Shown here in pieces: positions 41,219 to 50,637 of a DNA stretch of 64,000 bases. The stretch lies in the NCBI RefSeq assembly GCF_003444775.1, contig NZ_CP021081.1, forward strand, positions 1,600,001-1,664,000, written 5' to 3'. Numbering within the stretch: the first letter of the stretch is position 1; each line of letters starts with the position of its first letter. A program made the translations under genes and the position numbers. The notes under the pieces were generated by a model, which saw nothing but the letters and a program-made list of their open reading frames with translations, had not been told where the DNA came from and did no database searches. The stretch is from Deinococcus ficus (lineage in GTDB: Bacteria > Deinococcota > Deinococci > Deinococcales > Deinococcaceae).

Positions 41219-42333
41219 CCGGCGTGCAGGACAGCGACGTGCCGCGCAGCGGCGTGACGGTCGTGAGGGTGGAGGGCCGGCCCTTCCGGCTGCCGCTGAC
41301 GTCCGCGCTCGCGTGGGGTGCGGCGTCCGTGCTGAACGTGGCCGAGCATGTGCTGGTGCAGGTCACCCTGTCGGACGGCAGCGTGGGCGTGGCCGAGGCG
41401 ACGCCCCGCCCGACCATCTACGGCGAGACGACCGCCAGCGTGCTGGGCGCCCTCACATACCTGGGGGAACGCCTGCGGGGCGTGGACATTCAGGACCGCC
41501 CGGCGCTGGACGCGGCGCGGAACAGTCTGGTGAACAACCACACGGCGCGCGGGGCGCTGGACATGGCCTCCTGGGACGCCCGGGCCCGCAGCGAGGGCCG
41601 GACGCTGTTCGACACGCTGCTGGGGCCGCGGCGGCGCGTCCGGCCGAGTTTCATTCTCGGCATCGCCGCCCGCGCGGACATGCTGGCTGAGGCCGAACGG
41701 GTCGTGCAGGCGGGCATGCGCTGCCTGAAGGTGAAGGTGGGCCGGAATGCCGCGCAGGACCTGGAGGTCGTGCGGGATCTGCGCCATGCCTTCGGGGACA
41801 GTGTGCTGCTGTACGCCGACAGCAACGAGACGCTCACGCCCGAGTCGGCGCCGGCGGTGCTGGCCGCCCTGCGGGGCGAGGGCCTGCTGTACGTGGAAGA
41901 ACCCCTGCCGGTGCGGCAGCTCCAGGCCCGCGCCGAGTTGAAGGCCAGCGGCGTGCTGCCCGTCGTGGCGGACGACAGCTGCTTCACCCCGGCGGACCTG
42001 GAACGCGAGCTCACCTTCGACACCTTCGACGTGCTGAACGTCAAGTCCGCCCGCAACGGCTTCACGGACGGCCGCACGATGCTCGCGCGGGCCGCGGCGC
42101 ACGGCAAGCGGGGCATGGTGGGCAGTCAGGCCAGCACGGGGCTGGGCACCCTGCACGCTGCGCTGCTGGCCTCTCAGGCCGAGGTGACCGAGCCGTGCGA
42201 GCTGGGCATGGTCCTGAAGCTTCAGGATGACCTGCTGGACCGGCCCATCCGGTTCGAGGACGGCTGGCTGGATGTCCAGACGCTCCGGGACCATACCCTG
42301 GACCCGGCGAAGCTGGCGCAGTACGCCCTGTGA
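41215..42333 (+). CDS. Enolase-superfamily enzyme (muconate-lactonizing/dipeptide-epimerase-like)
   Basis: A 372-residue member of the MLE subgroup. Catalytic and metal residues are in order: KVKVG (KxK, about 170), ADSNE (Asp), VEEPL (Glu), ADDS (Asp), and the second lysine in LNVKSARNG. These allow proton abstraction alpha to a carboxylate, as in muconate cycloisomerases, dipeptide epimerases and N-succinylamino acid racemase/OSBS enzymes. The substrate cannot be told. The GTG start at 41215 overlaps the stop of the P-loop gene; an earlier GTG at 41209 is possible. Confidence 0.86.
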   Translation: MTGVQDSDVPRSGVTVVRVEGRPFRLPLTSALAWGAASVLNVAEHVLVQVTLSDGSVGVAEATPRPTIYGETTASVLGALTYLGERLRGVDIQDRPALDAARNSLVNNHTARGALDMASWDARARSEGRTLFDTLLGPRRRVRPSFILGIAARADMLAEAERVVQAGMRCLKVKVGRNAAQDLEVVRDLRHAFGDSVLLYADSNETLTPESAPAVLAALRGEGLLYVEEPLPVRQLQARAELKASGVLPVVADDSCFTPADLERELTFDTFDVLNVKSARNGFTDGRTMLARAAAHGKRGMVGSQASTGLGTLHAALLASQAEVTEPCELGMVLKLQDDLLDRPIRFEDGWLDVQTLRDHTLDPAKLAQYAL

Positions 42334-42414
42334 AGCGGGTGGCTGTCTGGGCAGCCGCATTAATCCCGGGGCGCCTGTCATGGTTAGTTCAGAATTCAGG
42401 AGCAATCATGAAGC

Positions 42415-42678
42415 ATGGATCAAGAAATCCTCAACGCCCTCATTCTCCCGCTGCTGTTCAGCCTGGCCGTCGGGGTCTACGGTTTCGTCCGCATGCCCGA
42501 GAAACGCGGCCCGCTGCTCCTGAACCTGATGCTGCTGCAGCTCGTCGGCGTGTACGGCCTGCACCTGGAACACAGCACCACCCTGTTCGGCCTGCTCAGC
42601 GTGCACTGCGCGGCCGTGTTCATCATGCTGGTCCGTCACCTGCAGACGCCTGAACCGCTCCCCCAGCAGCACAGCTGA
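42415..42678 (+). CDS. Small three-helix membrane protein
   Basis: An 87-residue, mostly hydrophobic protein with three predicted helices (ALILPLLFSLAVGVYGFV, LLNLMLLQLVGVYGLHL and LFGLLSVHCAAVFIMLV). The loops are short and the tail polar. No family is recognised. A CAGGAG site lies about 12 nt before the ATG. A convergent terminator follows its stop. Confidence 0.6.
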   Translation: MDQEILNALILPLLFSLAVGVYGFVRMPEKRGPLLLNLMLLQLVGVYGLHLEHSTTLFGLLSVHCAAVFIMLVRHLQTPEPLPQQHS

Positions 42679-42697
42679 ACCCGCGTCCAGAAAAGAA

Positions 42698-42733
42698 GCG
42701 CGCCGATCCCTGTGCAGGACGGCGCGCCTTTCT
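42698..42733. terminator. Bidirectional terminator before the S8 gene
   Basis: GCGCGCCG and CGGCGCGC pair perfectly (42698-42705 with 42720-42727) on a 14-base loop. CTTTCT follows on the plus strand, and TTCTTTTCTGG on the minus strand, so it ends both convergent genes. Confidence 0.88.
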
Positions 42734-42744
42734 GTGCTTCGGGC

Positions 42745-44100
42745 TCAGCGAGTGGCGGCCCGCACCGCGGCGTTCGCGTCCAGCAGGGGCAGTCCGGCGC
42801 TGCGGTCCACGGTCTGCAGGATCAGTGCTTTCGTCTGCGCGGCCGTCAGCCCGGGGTTGGCGGCGCGCATCAGGGCGGCCACGCCACTCACCTGCGGCGC
42901 CGCGAAGCTCGTCCCCGCCACCAGGCCGTACCCGCTGGCGGGCATCAGGGCCGGGACCAGTTCCGCAGGCTTGCCGCTGCAGTCCCCGCCGGGCGCCACG
43001 ATGAAGTTACCCGCCACGGCCGTCTGGGAGGCGTCAGGTTTGGCGCTGTAGCAGGCCAGCGTGCCGTTCGTGTTCCCGACGGCGCCCACCGAGATCACGG
43101 CCGGATGGCTGGCCGGGAAGAACAGGCCGACCCCGGGGGTGTTGCCGGCCGCGGCGATCACCACGGCCTGTTTCGCGGCGTCGGTCAGGGCGCTGCTGAC
43201 GGCGGTGTCGGGGTTGGCGCCCTCGAAGCCCAGACTCAGGTTGATGACCTTCGCGCCGGCGTTCATGGCGCGTTGCAGGGCCTGCACGAGCTGAGTGGTG
43301 GAGCCCTCGCCGGCCGCGTCGAGCATCCGGATGGACAGCATGTTCGTGCCGCCCCAGGTGAGGCCGGTCACGGCCACGCCGTTGTTGGTGGCCGCGCCGA
43401 TGATGCCGGTCACGCCGGTGCCGTGCCGGGCGTCGTCCTGGGTGGCGGCGCCGCTGGTCACGGTCTGGGGCGTCAGCAGGCGGCCGGTGAGGTCGTTGTG
43501 AGAGGCGTCCACGCCGCTGTCGATCACGGCCGTGACCACGCCCTGCGGGGTTTTGCCGCAGGCGGTCAGGAAGTCCCAGGCGGCGGGGGCCTTGATGCGG
43601 TTCAGGTACGTCTGCGTGACGCGGGTGCCGCTGATGGGCAGGCCGGCGTTCACACCAGGGTCGTTGGGGAGCGCCTGGGCGCGGTACAGGTAGTTCGGCT
43701 GCACGCGCAGGCCGGCGGCGTGCAGGCTGGCGGCGAAGGCGGCGTCGTCCCGGCCGGCCGGGGTCGCGGCGAGCCTCAGGCCGGGCACGATTTCCTGCAC
43801 GGTCACGCCGGCCAGGGCACTCAGGCTCTGAGCGCTGAGAGTACCGGCGGCCGGGCCGAGGATCAGGACCTCACCGGGCACGTGCGGGGCGGTCCAGTCG
43901 GCGGTGACGGTTCCGGCCGTGAAGTCCGGCTGGAAGGGCAGGAGCGCGGCCTGCGCGCTGGGGCCGCTGCTGATGCCCTGCGGGCAGACGCTGCCGGCCG
44001 GCGGGACGGGCGTGGGGGTCGGGGGCGTGCCGCCGCTGCCGCCGCAGGCGGTGAGCAGCGCGGTCAGGGTCAGCAGGGTGGGCAGGGCAGCAGAGCGCAT
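42745..44100 (-). CDS. S8 family serine peptidase lipoprotein
   Basis: A 451-residue secreted subtilisin unlike the one at 23 kb. The signal peptide ends LLTACGG, a lipobox. A Pro-rich linker precedes the propeptide-like region (about 35-165). The triad is Asp in VIDSGVD, His in DDARHGTGVTG and Ser in AGTSFAAPQVSG. The oxyanion Asn is in AAGNTPG. The C-terminal PPC domain is missing, so the enzyme is likely membrane-tethered. TATACG lies 6 nt before the ATG. It precedes the polyamine-transport genes on the same strand but is not coupled to them. Confidence 0.9.
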   Translation of the reverse strand: MRSAALPTLLTLTALLTACGGSGGTPPTPTPVPPAGSVCPQGISSGPSAQAALLPFQPDFTAGTVTADWTAPHVPGEVLILGPAAGTLSAQSLSALAGVTVQEIVPGLRLAATPAGRDDAAFAASLHAAGLRVQPNYLYRAQALPNDPGVNAGLPISGTRVTQTYLNRIKAPAAWDFLTACGKTPQGVVTAVIDSGVDASHNDLTGRLLTPQTVTSGAATQDDARHGTGVTGIIGAATNNGVAVTGLTWGGTNMLSIRMLDAAGEGSTTQLVQALQRAMNAGAKVINLSLGFEGANPDTAVSSALTDAAKQAVVIAAAGNTPGVGLFFPASHPAVISVGAVGNTNGTLACYSAKPDASQTAVAGNFIVAPGGDCSGKPAELVPALMPASGYGLVAGTSFAAPQVSGVAALMRAANPGLTAAQTKALILQTVDRSAGLPLLDANAAVRAATR

Positions 44101-44178
44101 TTCCCCCGTATACCGTGTGGACCTGATCTGAGCATGAAGGGCCGCGCCGCCCGGTCAGAAGGTGGGCGGAACAGCATC

Positions 44179-45285
44179 TCAGCGGCTTTTCAGGTCGGTC
44201 CAGATGCGGTCGTAGATGCGGGGCGTGGTGCCGGGCGGCAGTTCGTCGATGAACTCCACCCGGCCGCTGCGGAAGTCCTCGTCGGTAGGCATGGCCCCCC
44301 GCTGGGTGAGGAGCAGAGGATCGAGGAGCGGCCGGGCGGCGCGGTTGGGGTTGCCGTAGTACGTGTAGTTGCTGATGGCTGCGCTCACCTCGGCGTTCAG
44401 GACGTAGTTCAGGAAGGTCCGGGCGAGGCCGGGGTTGGGGCTGCCGCGCAGGAGGACGAGGGTGTCGGTGCTGATGGTGGTGCCCTCCCGCGGGAGGAAC
44501 ACCTTCAGGCGGTCGTCCTCGGCGGCGCCCTGCAGCAGGTCCCCGACGTAGATCTGCCCCAGGTCGATCTGGGCGGCGAGAAGCTTGTTGCGGATTTCGG
44601 GGCCGCCGGCGAAGGACTCGAACCCCTTCTTGCGTACGGTTCGGCGCAGCAGGTTGCGGGCCTCGCGGAGTTCCTCGACGCGGCCCGTGTTCACGCTGTA
44701 CCCCAGGTACTTGAGGGCCGCGCCGATCACCTCGCGCGGGTCGTCCAGCAGCGCGAACTTCACGCGGTCGTCCGGGCCGAAGATCAGCGCCCAGCTGTCC
44801 ACGGGCGGGGTGTACCGGCCGGCGTTGTACGCCAGGCCGGTCGCGGCGAACTGGTACGGGATGGTGTACACGTTGCCGGGGTCGAAGTTGGGGTTCAGGA
44901 ACCCGGCGGCGAGGTTGCCGAAGTTGCGCAGTTCCTCCTTCCCGACGGGTTGCAGCAGCCGGGCGCGGACCATGGTCTGCACGACGTAGTTGCTGGGGTT
45001 GGCGAGGTCGTAGCTGGCGCCGCCGCCCTGGAGTTTGGCGAGCATGCTCTCGTTGCTCTCGAAGGTGTCGATCACGACCTTCACGCCGTGGCTCTTCTCG
45101 AAGGTCTTCACGACGGCCGGGTCGATGTAGTCGGACCACATGAAGATCCGCAGTGTGCGGCCGTCGTTGCGAGCTGTCGTGACGGGGCTGGTGGTGCCTT
45201 CAGGGGTGGGCTCGCTGTCGGCCACGCGGTGGCAGGCGCCAAGGAGCAGCGCGCCGGCCAGCAGGGTCACGGAGAGGCGTCTCAC
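44179..45285 (-). CDS. potD: Spermidine/putrescine ABC transporter substrate-binding protein
   Basis: PotD-type binding protein of 368 residues. The signal peptide ends in lipobox LLLGAC, anchoring it to the membrane. The mature start, LRIFMWSDYIDPAVVKTFE, matches polyamine-binding proteins, as do TFESNESMLAKLQGG and YDLANPSNYVV. It is the last gene of a potA-potB-potC-potD operon on the minus strand. Its GTG start overlaps the potC stop. Polyamine specificity is inferred from the family; the ligand pocket was not checked. Confidence 0.92.
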   Translation of the reverse strand: MRRLSVTLLAGALLLGACHRVADSEPTPEGTTSPVTTARNDGRTLRIFMWSDYIDPAVVKTFEKSHGVKVVIDTFESNESMLAKLQGGGASYDLANPSNYVVQTMVRARLLQPVGKEELRNFGNLAAGFLNPNFDPGNVYTIPYQFAATGLAYNAGRYTPPVDSWALIFGPDDRVKFALLDDPREVIGAALKYLGYSVNTGRVEELREARNLLRRTVRKKGFESFAGGPEIRNKLLAAQIDLGQIYVGDLLQGAAEDDRLKVFLPREGTTISTDTLVLLRGSPNPGLARTFLNYVLNAEVSAAISNYTYYGNPNRAARPLLDPLLLTQRGAMPTDEDFRSGRVEFIDELPPGTTPRIYDRIWTDLKSR

Positions 45286-46109
45286 CGGGACTCCGGACCG
45301 GGGCGGGCCGGGCGGGGCCGCACGAGAAGGTACGACACCACCAGCGCGCCCACCGTGAACAGCACGAGCAGGGTGCTCAGGGCGTTGATGTCGGGCGTGA
45401 CGCCCTTGCGCACGGCGGTGTAGATCAGCACGGGCAGCGTGCGGAACCCGGAGCCGCTGGTGAGGTACGTGACCACGAAGTCGTCCAGGGACAGCGTGAA
45501 GGCCAGCAGCGCCCCGGCAAGGATGCCGGGCCGGGCGAGGGGGAAGGTCACCTTCCAGAACGCCTGGGTGCTGCTGGCTCCCAGGTCGTGTGCGGCTTCC
45601 TCGAGTTCGCGGCCGTACCCGGCGAGGCGGGAGCGGACGGTGAGGGCCACGTAGCTGAGCTGGAAGGTGACGTGGGCGAGCGTGACGGTCCAGAAGCCGT
45701 TCTCGTAGGTCCAGCCGAAACGTTCCAGGGCGCCGCGCAGCAGGGCGTAGAACATCAGCAGCATCACGCCCAGCACCACGTCCGGGATCACGATGGGCAG
45801 CACCAGCAGCGCGGTCAGGGCGGTGCGGTGCTTCAGGGTGTAGCGCCACAGGCCCAGGCCGACCAGGGTGCCGAGGGCGGTGCTGACCAGGGTGCTGAGG
45901 GCGGCGACGGTCAGGGTGTTCACCAGGGCCGCGCGGACGTCTTCGCGGGCGAACAGCACGCCGTACCACTTCGTGGTGAAGCCCGCCCAGGTCGCCCCGA
46001 ACTTGCTGTCGTTGAACGAGAACGCGATCAGCACCAGGATTGGCAGGTACAGGAACGAGAAGGTCAGCCACGCCCAGACGCTCAGGAGGGGGTGGGTGCG
46101 GCGGGTCAC
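45282..46109 (-). CDS. potC: Spermidine/putrescine ABC transporter permease PotC
   Basis: A 275-residue permease with about six transmembrane helices. The cytoplasmic EAA loop is EEAAHDLGASSTQAFWKVTFPL (about 172-193), which docks to PotA. It is similar to other PotC proteins in length and pattern. Its GTG start and the potB stop overlap (GTGA), as do its own stop and the potD start. Confidence 0.94.
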   Translation of the reverse strand: MTRRTHPLLSVWAWLTFSFLYLPILVLIAFSFNDSKFGATWAGFTTKWYGVLFAREDVRAALVNTLTVAALSTLVSTALGTLVGLGLWRYTLKHRTALTALLVLPIVIPDVVLGVMLLMFYALLRGALERFGWTYENGFWTVTLAHVTFQLSYVALTVRSRLAGYGRELEEAAHDLGASSTQAFWKVTFPLARPGILAGALLAFTLSLDDFVVTYLTSGSGFRTLPVLIYTAVRKGVTPDINALSTLLVLFTVGALVVSYLLVRPRPARPGPESR

Positions 46110-46933
46110 AGCAGGTCCTCCAGGCGGCGGCGCCCGGCGAGGCGGGTATAGGCGAGGAGGCCCAGCAGCACCAGGCCCATGAGCAGGAAGCTCAGGGCGC
46201 TGCCGTACGGCCAGTCGCCGGCCTGCCCGAACTGGTTCTGGATCAGGTTGCCTATCAGGGCGGTCCTGGCGCCGCCGAGCAGGTCACTGACCACGAACAT
46301 GCCCATCGCGGGAATGAAGGTGAGAAGTGCCCCGGCGATCAGGCCCGGCAGCGTCTGGGGGAACACGCCCGCCAGGAAGGCCCGGGCGGGCGGCGCGCCG
46401 AGGTCCTGCGCGGCTTCCAGCAGCCGCCAGTCCACCTTCTCCACGCTGGCGTACACGGGCAGCACGAAGAATGGCAGGAAAGCGTACACCATGCCCAGGA
46501 AGGTGGCCGTGACGCTGGGCACCAGGTCGAAGGGCCGCAGGATCAGGATCCAGGCGTATACGCGGATCAGGAAGTTCGTCCAAAACGGGATGATCAGGAG
46601 CAGCAGCAGCAGGCTCCTGCGCCGCTCGTCCTGCCGGGCGATGTAGAAGGCCAGCGGGTAGCCCATGACGGCGCACAGCAGGGTGCTGAGGGCCGCCAGC
46701 CACACGCTGCGCCACAGCACGCGAAGGTTGTCCGGCACCCACTCGCGGAACAGCGCGTCGTACCCGAAGACGCGCTGCCAGTTCTCCAGAGTCCAGGGTC
46801 CGCCGACCTGCGCGAGGTCCGTGCGGGTCAGCAGAGAGTACGCGAGCATGATGCCCGCCGGGACGATCAGGAACGCCGCGAGCCACAGCACGCCGGGCGC
46901 CAGGGTGCCCAGGAAGCGCCGCAGGGTCAGCAC
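46106..46933 (-). CDS. potB: Spermidine/putrescine ABC transporter permease PotB
   Basis: A 275-residue permease with six predicted helices and the EAA loop LEAAQDLGAPPARAFLAGVFP. FLIRVYAWILILRPF is typical of PotB. It pairs with PotC to form the channel. GTG start, 10 bp after potA, so it is read on the same transcript. Confidence 0.94.
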   Translation of the reverse strand: MLTLRRFLGTLAPGVLWLAAFLIVPAGIMLAYSLLTRTDLAQVGGPWTLENWQRVFGYDALFREWVPDNLRVLWRSVWLAALSTLLCAVMGYPLAFYIARQDERRRSLLLLLLIIPFWTNFLIRVYAWILILRPFDLVPSVTATFLGMVYAFLPFFVLPVYASVEKVDWRLLEAAQDLGAPPARAFLAGVFPQTLPGLIAGALLTFIPAMGMFVVSDLLGGARTALIGNLIQNQFGQAGDWPYGSALSFLLMGLVLLGLLAYTRLAGRRRLEDLL

Positions 46934-46943
46934 GGGCCGCCCT

Positions 46944-48074
46944 TCACTCGTCCTCCAGCAGCACCAGGCTGGCGGGCGGCAGGTGCAGCGTGACCGGCTC
47001 GCCGTACCCGAAGTCCTCGTCCGCGCCGATGTCGGCGTTCAGCTGGAAGGCGATCAGACGCTGGTCGCCGGCGTGCAGCAGGTACTGGTTCTCGGCGCCG
47101 GTGTACACGATGTCGTCCACGCGGGCGGCGAGGTCGTTGCCCCAGCCGCGCGCCTCGCGGCCCAGGCGGACCTTCTCGGGGCGGATGCTCAGGACCACGG
47201 CCTGCCCCAGGCTCAGGTGCGCGCCGTGCAGGGTGGTCAGGGGGCCGAGGGCGGTCTGCACGACCGCGCCGTCCGGCAGCACCTCGCGGACGGTGCCGGG
47301 AATCAGGTTGCTGCTGCCCAGGAAGTTCGCCACGAACGCCGTGCGCGGCCGCTCGTACAGATCCTCGGCGCGGCCGAGCTGCTCGACCCGGCCGCGGTTC
47401 ATCACGGCGATCCGGTCACTCATGACGAGCGCTTCTTCCTGGTCGTGCGTGACGAACAAGAAGGTCATGCCGAGCGTCTCCTGCAGGTGCGAGAGCTCCA
47501 CCTGCAGTTCCTTTCTCAGCTTGAGGTCCAGGGCGCTGAGCGGTTCGTCCAGCAGCAGCACCTCGGGTTCGTTCACGATGGCGCGGGCCAGCGCCGCGCG
47601 CTGCCGCTGCCCGCCGGACAGCTGATCCGGGCGGCGGCTGCCGAGGTCCTGGATGCGGACGGTGTCCAGGGCGCGGTGCACGCGCTCGCGGACCTGCGTG
47701 GCCGGCACGCGCTTTTGCCGCAGGCCAAAGGCCACGTTGTCGAACACGGTCAGGTGCGGGAACAGCGCGTAGTTCTGGAACACGGTGTTCACGGGCCGCC
47801 GGTGGGCGGGCACGCCCGTCATGTCCTGCCCGCCGATCATCACGGCGCCCGCGTCGGCCGCCTCGAATCCGGCGAGTATGCGCAGCAGGGTGGTCTTCCC
47901 GCAGCCGCTGGGGCCGAGCAGACTGAAGAACTCCCCGCGGCGGATGTCGAGGTGCACGTCGTCCAGGACGAGGGTGGCGGCGCTGCCGGGCGTGCGGAAG
48001 CTCTTGCTCACGCCGGACACGCTCACGGCGGCGTCCACGCTGAGTTCGCGTGGACGCTTGCCCCTGAAGATCAC
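46944..48074 (-). CDS. potA: Spermidine/putrescine ABC transporter ATP-binding protein PotA
   Basis: A 376-residue ATPase that powers the importer. Walker A GPSGCGKTT, Q-loop FQNYALFPHL, signature LSGGQRQRAALARA, Walker B LLLDEPLSALD and the switch His in FVTHDQEEAL are all intact. A C-terminal OB/TOBE domain (about 270-376) follows, as in PotA and MalK. The start is the GTG at 48074; a GTG twelve codons later is possible. It leads the potABCD operon. Confidence 0.95.
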   Translation of the reverse strand: MIFRGKRPRELSVDAAVSVSGVSKSFRTPGSAATLVLDDVHLDIRRGEFFSLLGPSGCGKTTLLRILAGFEAADAGAVMIGGQDMTGVPAHRRPVNTVFQNYALFPHLTVFDNVAFGLRQKRVPATQVRERVHRALDTVRIQDLGSRRPDQLSGGQRQRAALARAIVNEPEVLLLDEPLSALDLKLRKELQVELSHLQETLGMTFLFVTHDQEEALVMSDRIAVMNRGRVEQLGRAEDLYERPRTAFVANFLGSSNLIPGTVREVLPDGAVVQTALGPLTTLHGAHLSLGQAVVLSIRPEKVRLGREARGWGNDLAARVDDIVYTGAENQYLLHAGDQRLIAFQLNADIGADEDFGYGEPVTLHLPPASLVLLEDE

Positions 48075-48200
48075 ATCGCTGATGAGCGGGCCCTCCCCTG
48101 CGCGGAAAACCGGGTGTTGGTCGGCATACGGAAGGGAGTGTACGGCAGCCGCGCCCGGGGGCGTGCCGCGCCTGCGGCCGTGCCCGGTCAGGGAACCGGC

Positions 48201-48962
48201 TTACAGCGTCAGGATCTCGTGACCTCTGGGCGTGATCACCAGGGTGTGCTCGAACTGCGCGCTGGGGGTGCCGTCGGCGGTCTCGACCGTCCAGCCGTCG
48301 TCCAGCAGTCGGGTCTCACCGCGCCCCAGGTTGATCATGGGTTCCACGGTGAACACCATTCCGGGCTGCAGTTTCAGGCCGGTGTACTTGGCGCCGTAGT
48401 GGTAGATGGTGGGTTCCTCGTGCAGCCGCTTGCCGATGCCGTGCCCGGTGTATTCGCGCACCACGCCGTACCCGCGACCCTCCGCGAGGGTCTGGATGGC
48501 GTGCCCGATGTCGCCGGTGCGGTTGCCGGGGCGGCACTCCGCGATCCCGGCGTCCAGGCAGGCGCGGGTGGTGTCCACCAGGCCCTGCACCTCGGCGCTG
48601 ACCTGCCCGACCGTGTAGGTGTAGCAGGCGTCGCCGTACACGCCGTTCATCAGCACGCCGATGTCCACGCCGATGATGTCGCCGTCCTTCAGTTCGCGCG
48701 GGCCGGGGATGCCGTGGCAGATGACCTCGTTCACGCTGGCGCAGATGGTGGCCGGGAAGGGGTTGCTGCGCGGGCCGTACCCCAGGTAGGCGGGGGTGGC
48801 GCCCGCAGCGCGGATGTGCTCCTCGGCGATCCGGTCGAGGTCCTTGAGGGTCGCGCCGGGTTTCACGAAGGGTTCCAGCACGCGGAAGGTGTCGGCGACC
48901 AGGCCGCCCGCGCGGCGCATCGCTTCGATCTCCCGGGCAGATTTCAGGGCAACGCGACTCAT
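48201..48962 (-). CDS. map: Methionine aminopeptidase, type I
   Basis: Map removes the initiator methionine from new proteins. The 253 residues show the five metal ligands: Asp in GVDIGVLMNG and GDACYT, His in GHGIGKRLHEEP, Glu in FTVEPMI and the last Glu in AQFEHTL. No N-terminal extension is present, so it is type Ia. TAGTCT (complement of 48971-48976) lies 8 nt before the ATG. A longer frame adding six residues is less likely. Confidence 0.95.
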   Translation of the reverse strand: MSRVALKSAREIEAMRRAGGLVADTFRVLEPFVKPGATLKDLDRIAEEHIRAAGATPAYLGYGPRSNPFPATICASVNEVICHGIPGPRELKDGDIIGVDIGVLMNGVYGDACYTYTVGQVSAEVQGLVDTTRACLDAGIAECRPGNRTGDIGHAIQTLAEGRGYGVVREYTGHGIGKRLHEEPTIYHYGAKYTGLKLQPGMVFTVEPMINLGRGETRLLDDGWTVETADGTPSAQFEHTLVITPRGHEILTL

Positions 48963-49042
48963 AACGAATGAGACTAACACGCGCCTGCCCCGCTGTCCCC
49001 CGGCTGGGTCGGTGACGTGAGCGGGCCCGTAGACTCGGGGGC

Positions 49043-49894
49043 ATGAAGGTCGTGATCAGCGTGGACATGGAGGGCGTGTGCGGCGTGGCGTCCTGGGTGC
49101 AGGTCAGCCCCCCGGAGTTCGGCGGGCTGGTGAACGCCGGCGAGTACCAGGCGGCGCGGGAACGCATGACCCGCGAGGCGGGCGCCGCGGCCCTGGGCGC
49201 CCTGGCCGGCGGGGCGACGGGCGTGCTCGTGAATGATTCTCACGACACGATGCGCAACCTCCTGCCGGAGCTGCTGCCGGAAGGCGTGCGCTTCTCCAGC
49301 GGGAACGACAAGCCGCTGAGTATGGTGCAGGGCGTGGACGAGGCCGGCGTGGGCGCGCTGCTGTTCGTGGGGTACCACGCCCGCGCCGGCAGTCAGCGGG
49401 GCCCGCTGGCGCACACCTGGAACGGGTTCATCCGCAACGTGCGCGTGAACGGCGTGGACACCGGAGAGTACGGCCTGAACGCCCTGGTCGCCGGGCATTA
49501 CGGTGTGCCGGTGGTGTTCGCCTGCGGGGACGACGTGGCCATGGGTGAAATCCGCGAGGAGCTGGGGGATCAGGTCGTGACTGTGGCCGTGAAGGAGGGC
49601 CTGAGCACGTACTCGGCCATTCACCTGCACCCTCTGGAAGCGCAGCGTCTGATCCGGGAGGGCGCGGAGCGGGCCGTGCGGGCTGCCCGGGACGCCCGGC
49701 CCTACACGGCCGCCTGGCCGGCCGCGTGCGAGCTGAGCTTCGACCATCAGGCCCGCGCGGACCAGTGCGAGCGGGTGCCCGGCGTGCGGCGCGTGGACGC
49801 CGTCACGGTCGGCTGGGACAGCAGCGACGCCCTGCAACTGTTCGGCATGTTCCGCATGCTGGCCCGGGTCGCGGACGTGCGCCTGAACGCCTGA
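49043..49894 (+). CDS. M55 family D-aminopeptidase (DppA-like)
   Basis: A 283-residue M55 peptidase, of the DppA family whose Bacillus subtilis member releases D-amino acids from D-Ala peptides. Metal ligands are Asp8 and Glu10 in SVDMEGVCGV, His in NDSHDTMRN and in FVGYHARAG, and Glu in DTGEYGLNALVAG. The other dipeptide-transport genes of the B. subtilis dpp operon are absent. TAGACT (49030-49035) is 7 nt before the ATG. It is divergent from map. Confidence 0.9.
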   Translation: MKVVISVDMEGVCGVASWVQVSPPEFGGLVNAGEYQAARERMTREAGAAALGALAGGATGVLVNDSHDTMRNLLPELLPEGVRFSSGNDKPLSMVQGVDEAGVGALLFVGYHARAGSQRGPLAHTWNGFIRNVRVNGVDTGEYGLNALVAGHYGVPVVFACGDDVAMGEIREELGDQVVTVAVKEGLSTYSAIHLHPLEAQRLIREGAERAVRAARDARPYTAAWPAACELSFDHQARADQCERVPGVRRVDAVTVGWDSSDALQLFGMFRMLARVADVRLNA

Positions 49895-49937
49895 GGTTCC
49901 GCCTGGACGACTCATGCGGGCCGGGTACACTGCGCGC

Positions 49938-50372
49938 ATGAACGTGAGAACCGGAATGCTGTCCCTCCTGGCCCTGGCGGCCGTGTCCACGCCGGCGTCG
50001 GCCGCGGCGCTGTGGGCGGGCGGGAACGTGACCACCGCCGGCGCCGGCGTGCACGCCGGCGCGGCCCTGCTGCCCATCCCCTTCATCGGGACGCTGGGCG
50101 TGGAAGGCACCGGCGAACGCGCCTGGAATGCCGACACCTACCGCTTCGCGGCCGGCTTGACGCTGCGGGACCTGAACGTGCCGCTCACGAACGTGGACCT
50201 GTTCGCCACGCTGGGCGCCGAGGTCCTGACCGGCGCGGCCAGTGGCGCGCACGCCTACACCGAGGCCGGGCTGCGCGGGCCGCTGTTCGGACCGGCCGGC
50301 TGGCGGGTTTTCGGGCGGGCCTCCACGTCCGGGCAGTTCGGCGCCGGGCTGGGTCTGGAACTCCGCTTCTGA
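49938..50372 (+). CDS. Small secreted protein, probably outer-membrane-type beta barrel
   Basis: A 144-residue protein with an N-terminal signal peptide (MNVRTGMLSLLALAAVSTPASAA). The rest alternates polar and small residues in strand-like stretches and ends in aromatic LELRF, as in outer-membrane barrel proteins. No family was recognised. TACACT (49926-49931) lies 6 nt before the ATG, so it has its own leaderless promoter. A terminator follows. Confidence 0.62.
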   Translation: MNVRTGMLSLLALAAVSTPASAAALWAGGNVTTAGAGVHAGAALLPIPFIGTLGVEGTGERAWNADTYRFAAGLTLRDLNVPLTNVDLFATLGAEVLTGAASGAHAYTEAGLRGPLFGPAGWRVFGRASTSGQFGAGLGLELRF

Positions 50373-50395
50373 CGCCTGCGATCAGCGGCATTGAG

Positions 50396-50423
50396 AGCCC
50401 CTCCACCGAGGGGCTTTGTTGTT
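50396..50423 (+). terminator. Terminator after the 49938 gene
   Basis: AGCCCCT and AGGGGCT pair perfectly on a 6-base loop (50396-50415), followed by TTGTTGTTG. Confidence 0.82.
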
Positions 50424-50637
50424 GCTTGAAGGGTCGGAGTAGCGCATGCGTCCGGTTGTCCGGGCTTGGTGGACTTCACGTTCTTGAGGCAATCCAAATT
50501 TTTCCCGCCGGAAGGAATGGATAAATGGCGCGGTACCTGAGTTGTTCCGGGCATCACAAAGTCCGTCGTCCGATCGTCGCTGAAGATGCCAGGCATCCCG
50601 GCGACCGCCTTCCCGCTCACTTCCAGGAGGACTGTCC

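Noticed and set aside
42712..45423. Open frame of about 900 codons on the plus strand
   Set aside because: It spans antisense to two real genes (S8 peptidase and PotD), which have signal peptides and catalytic motifs.
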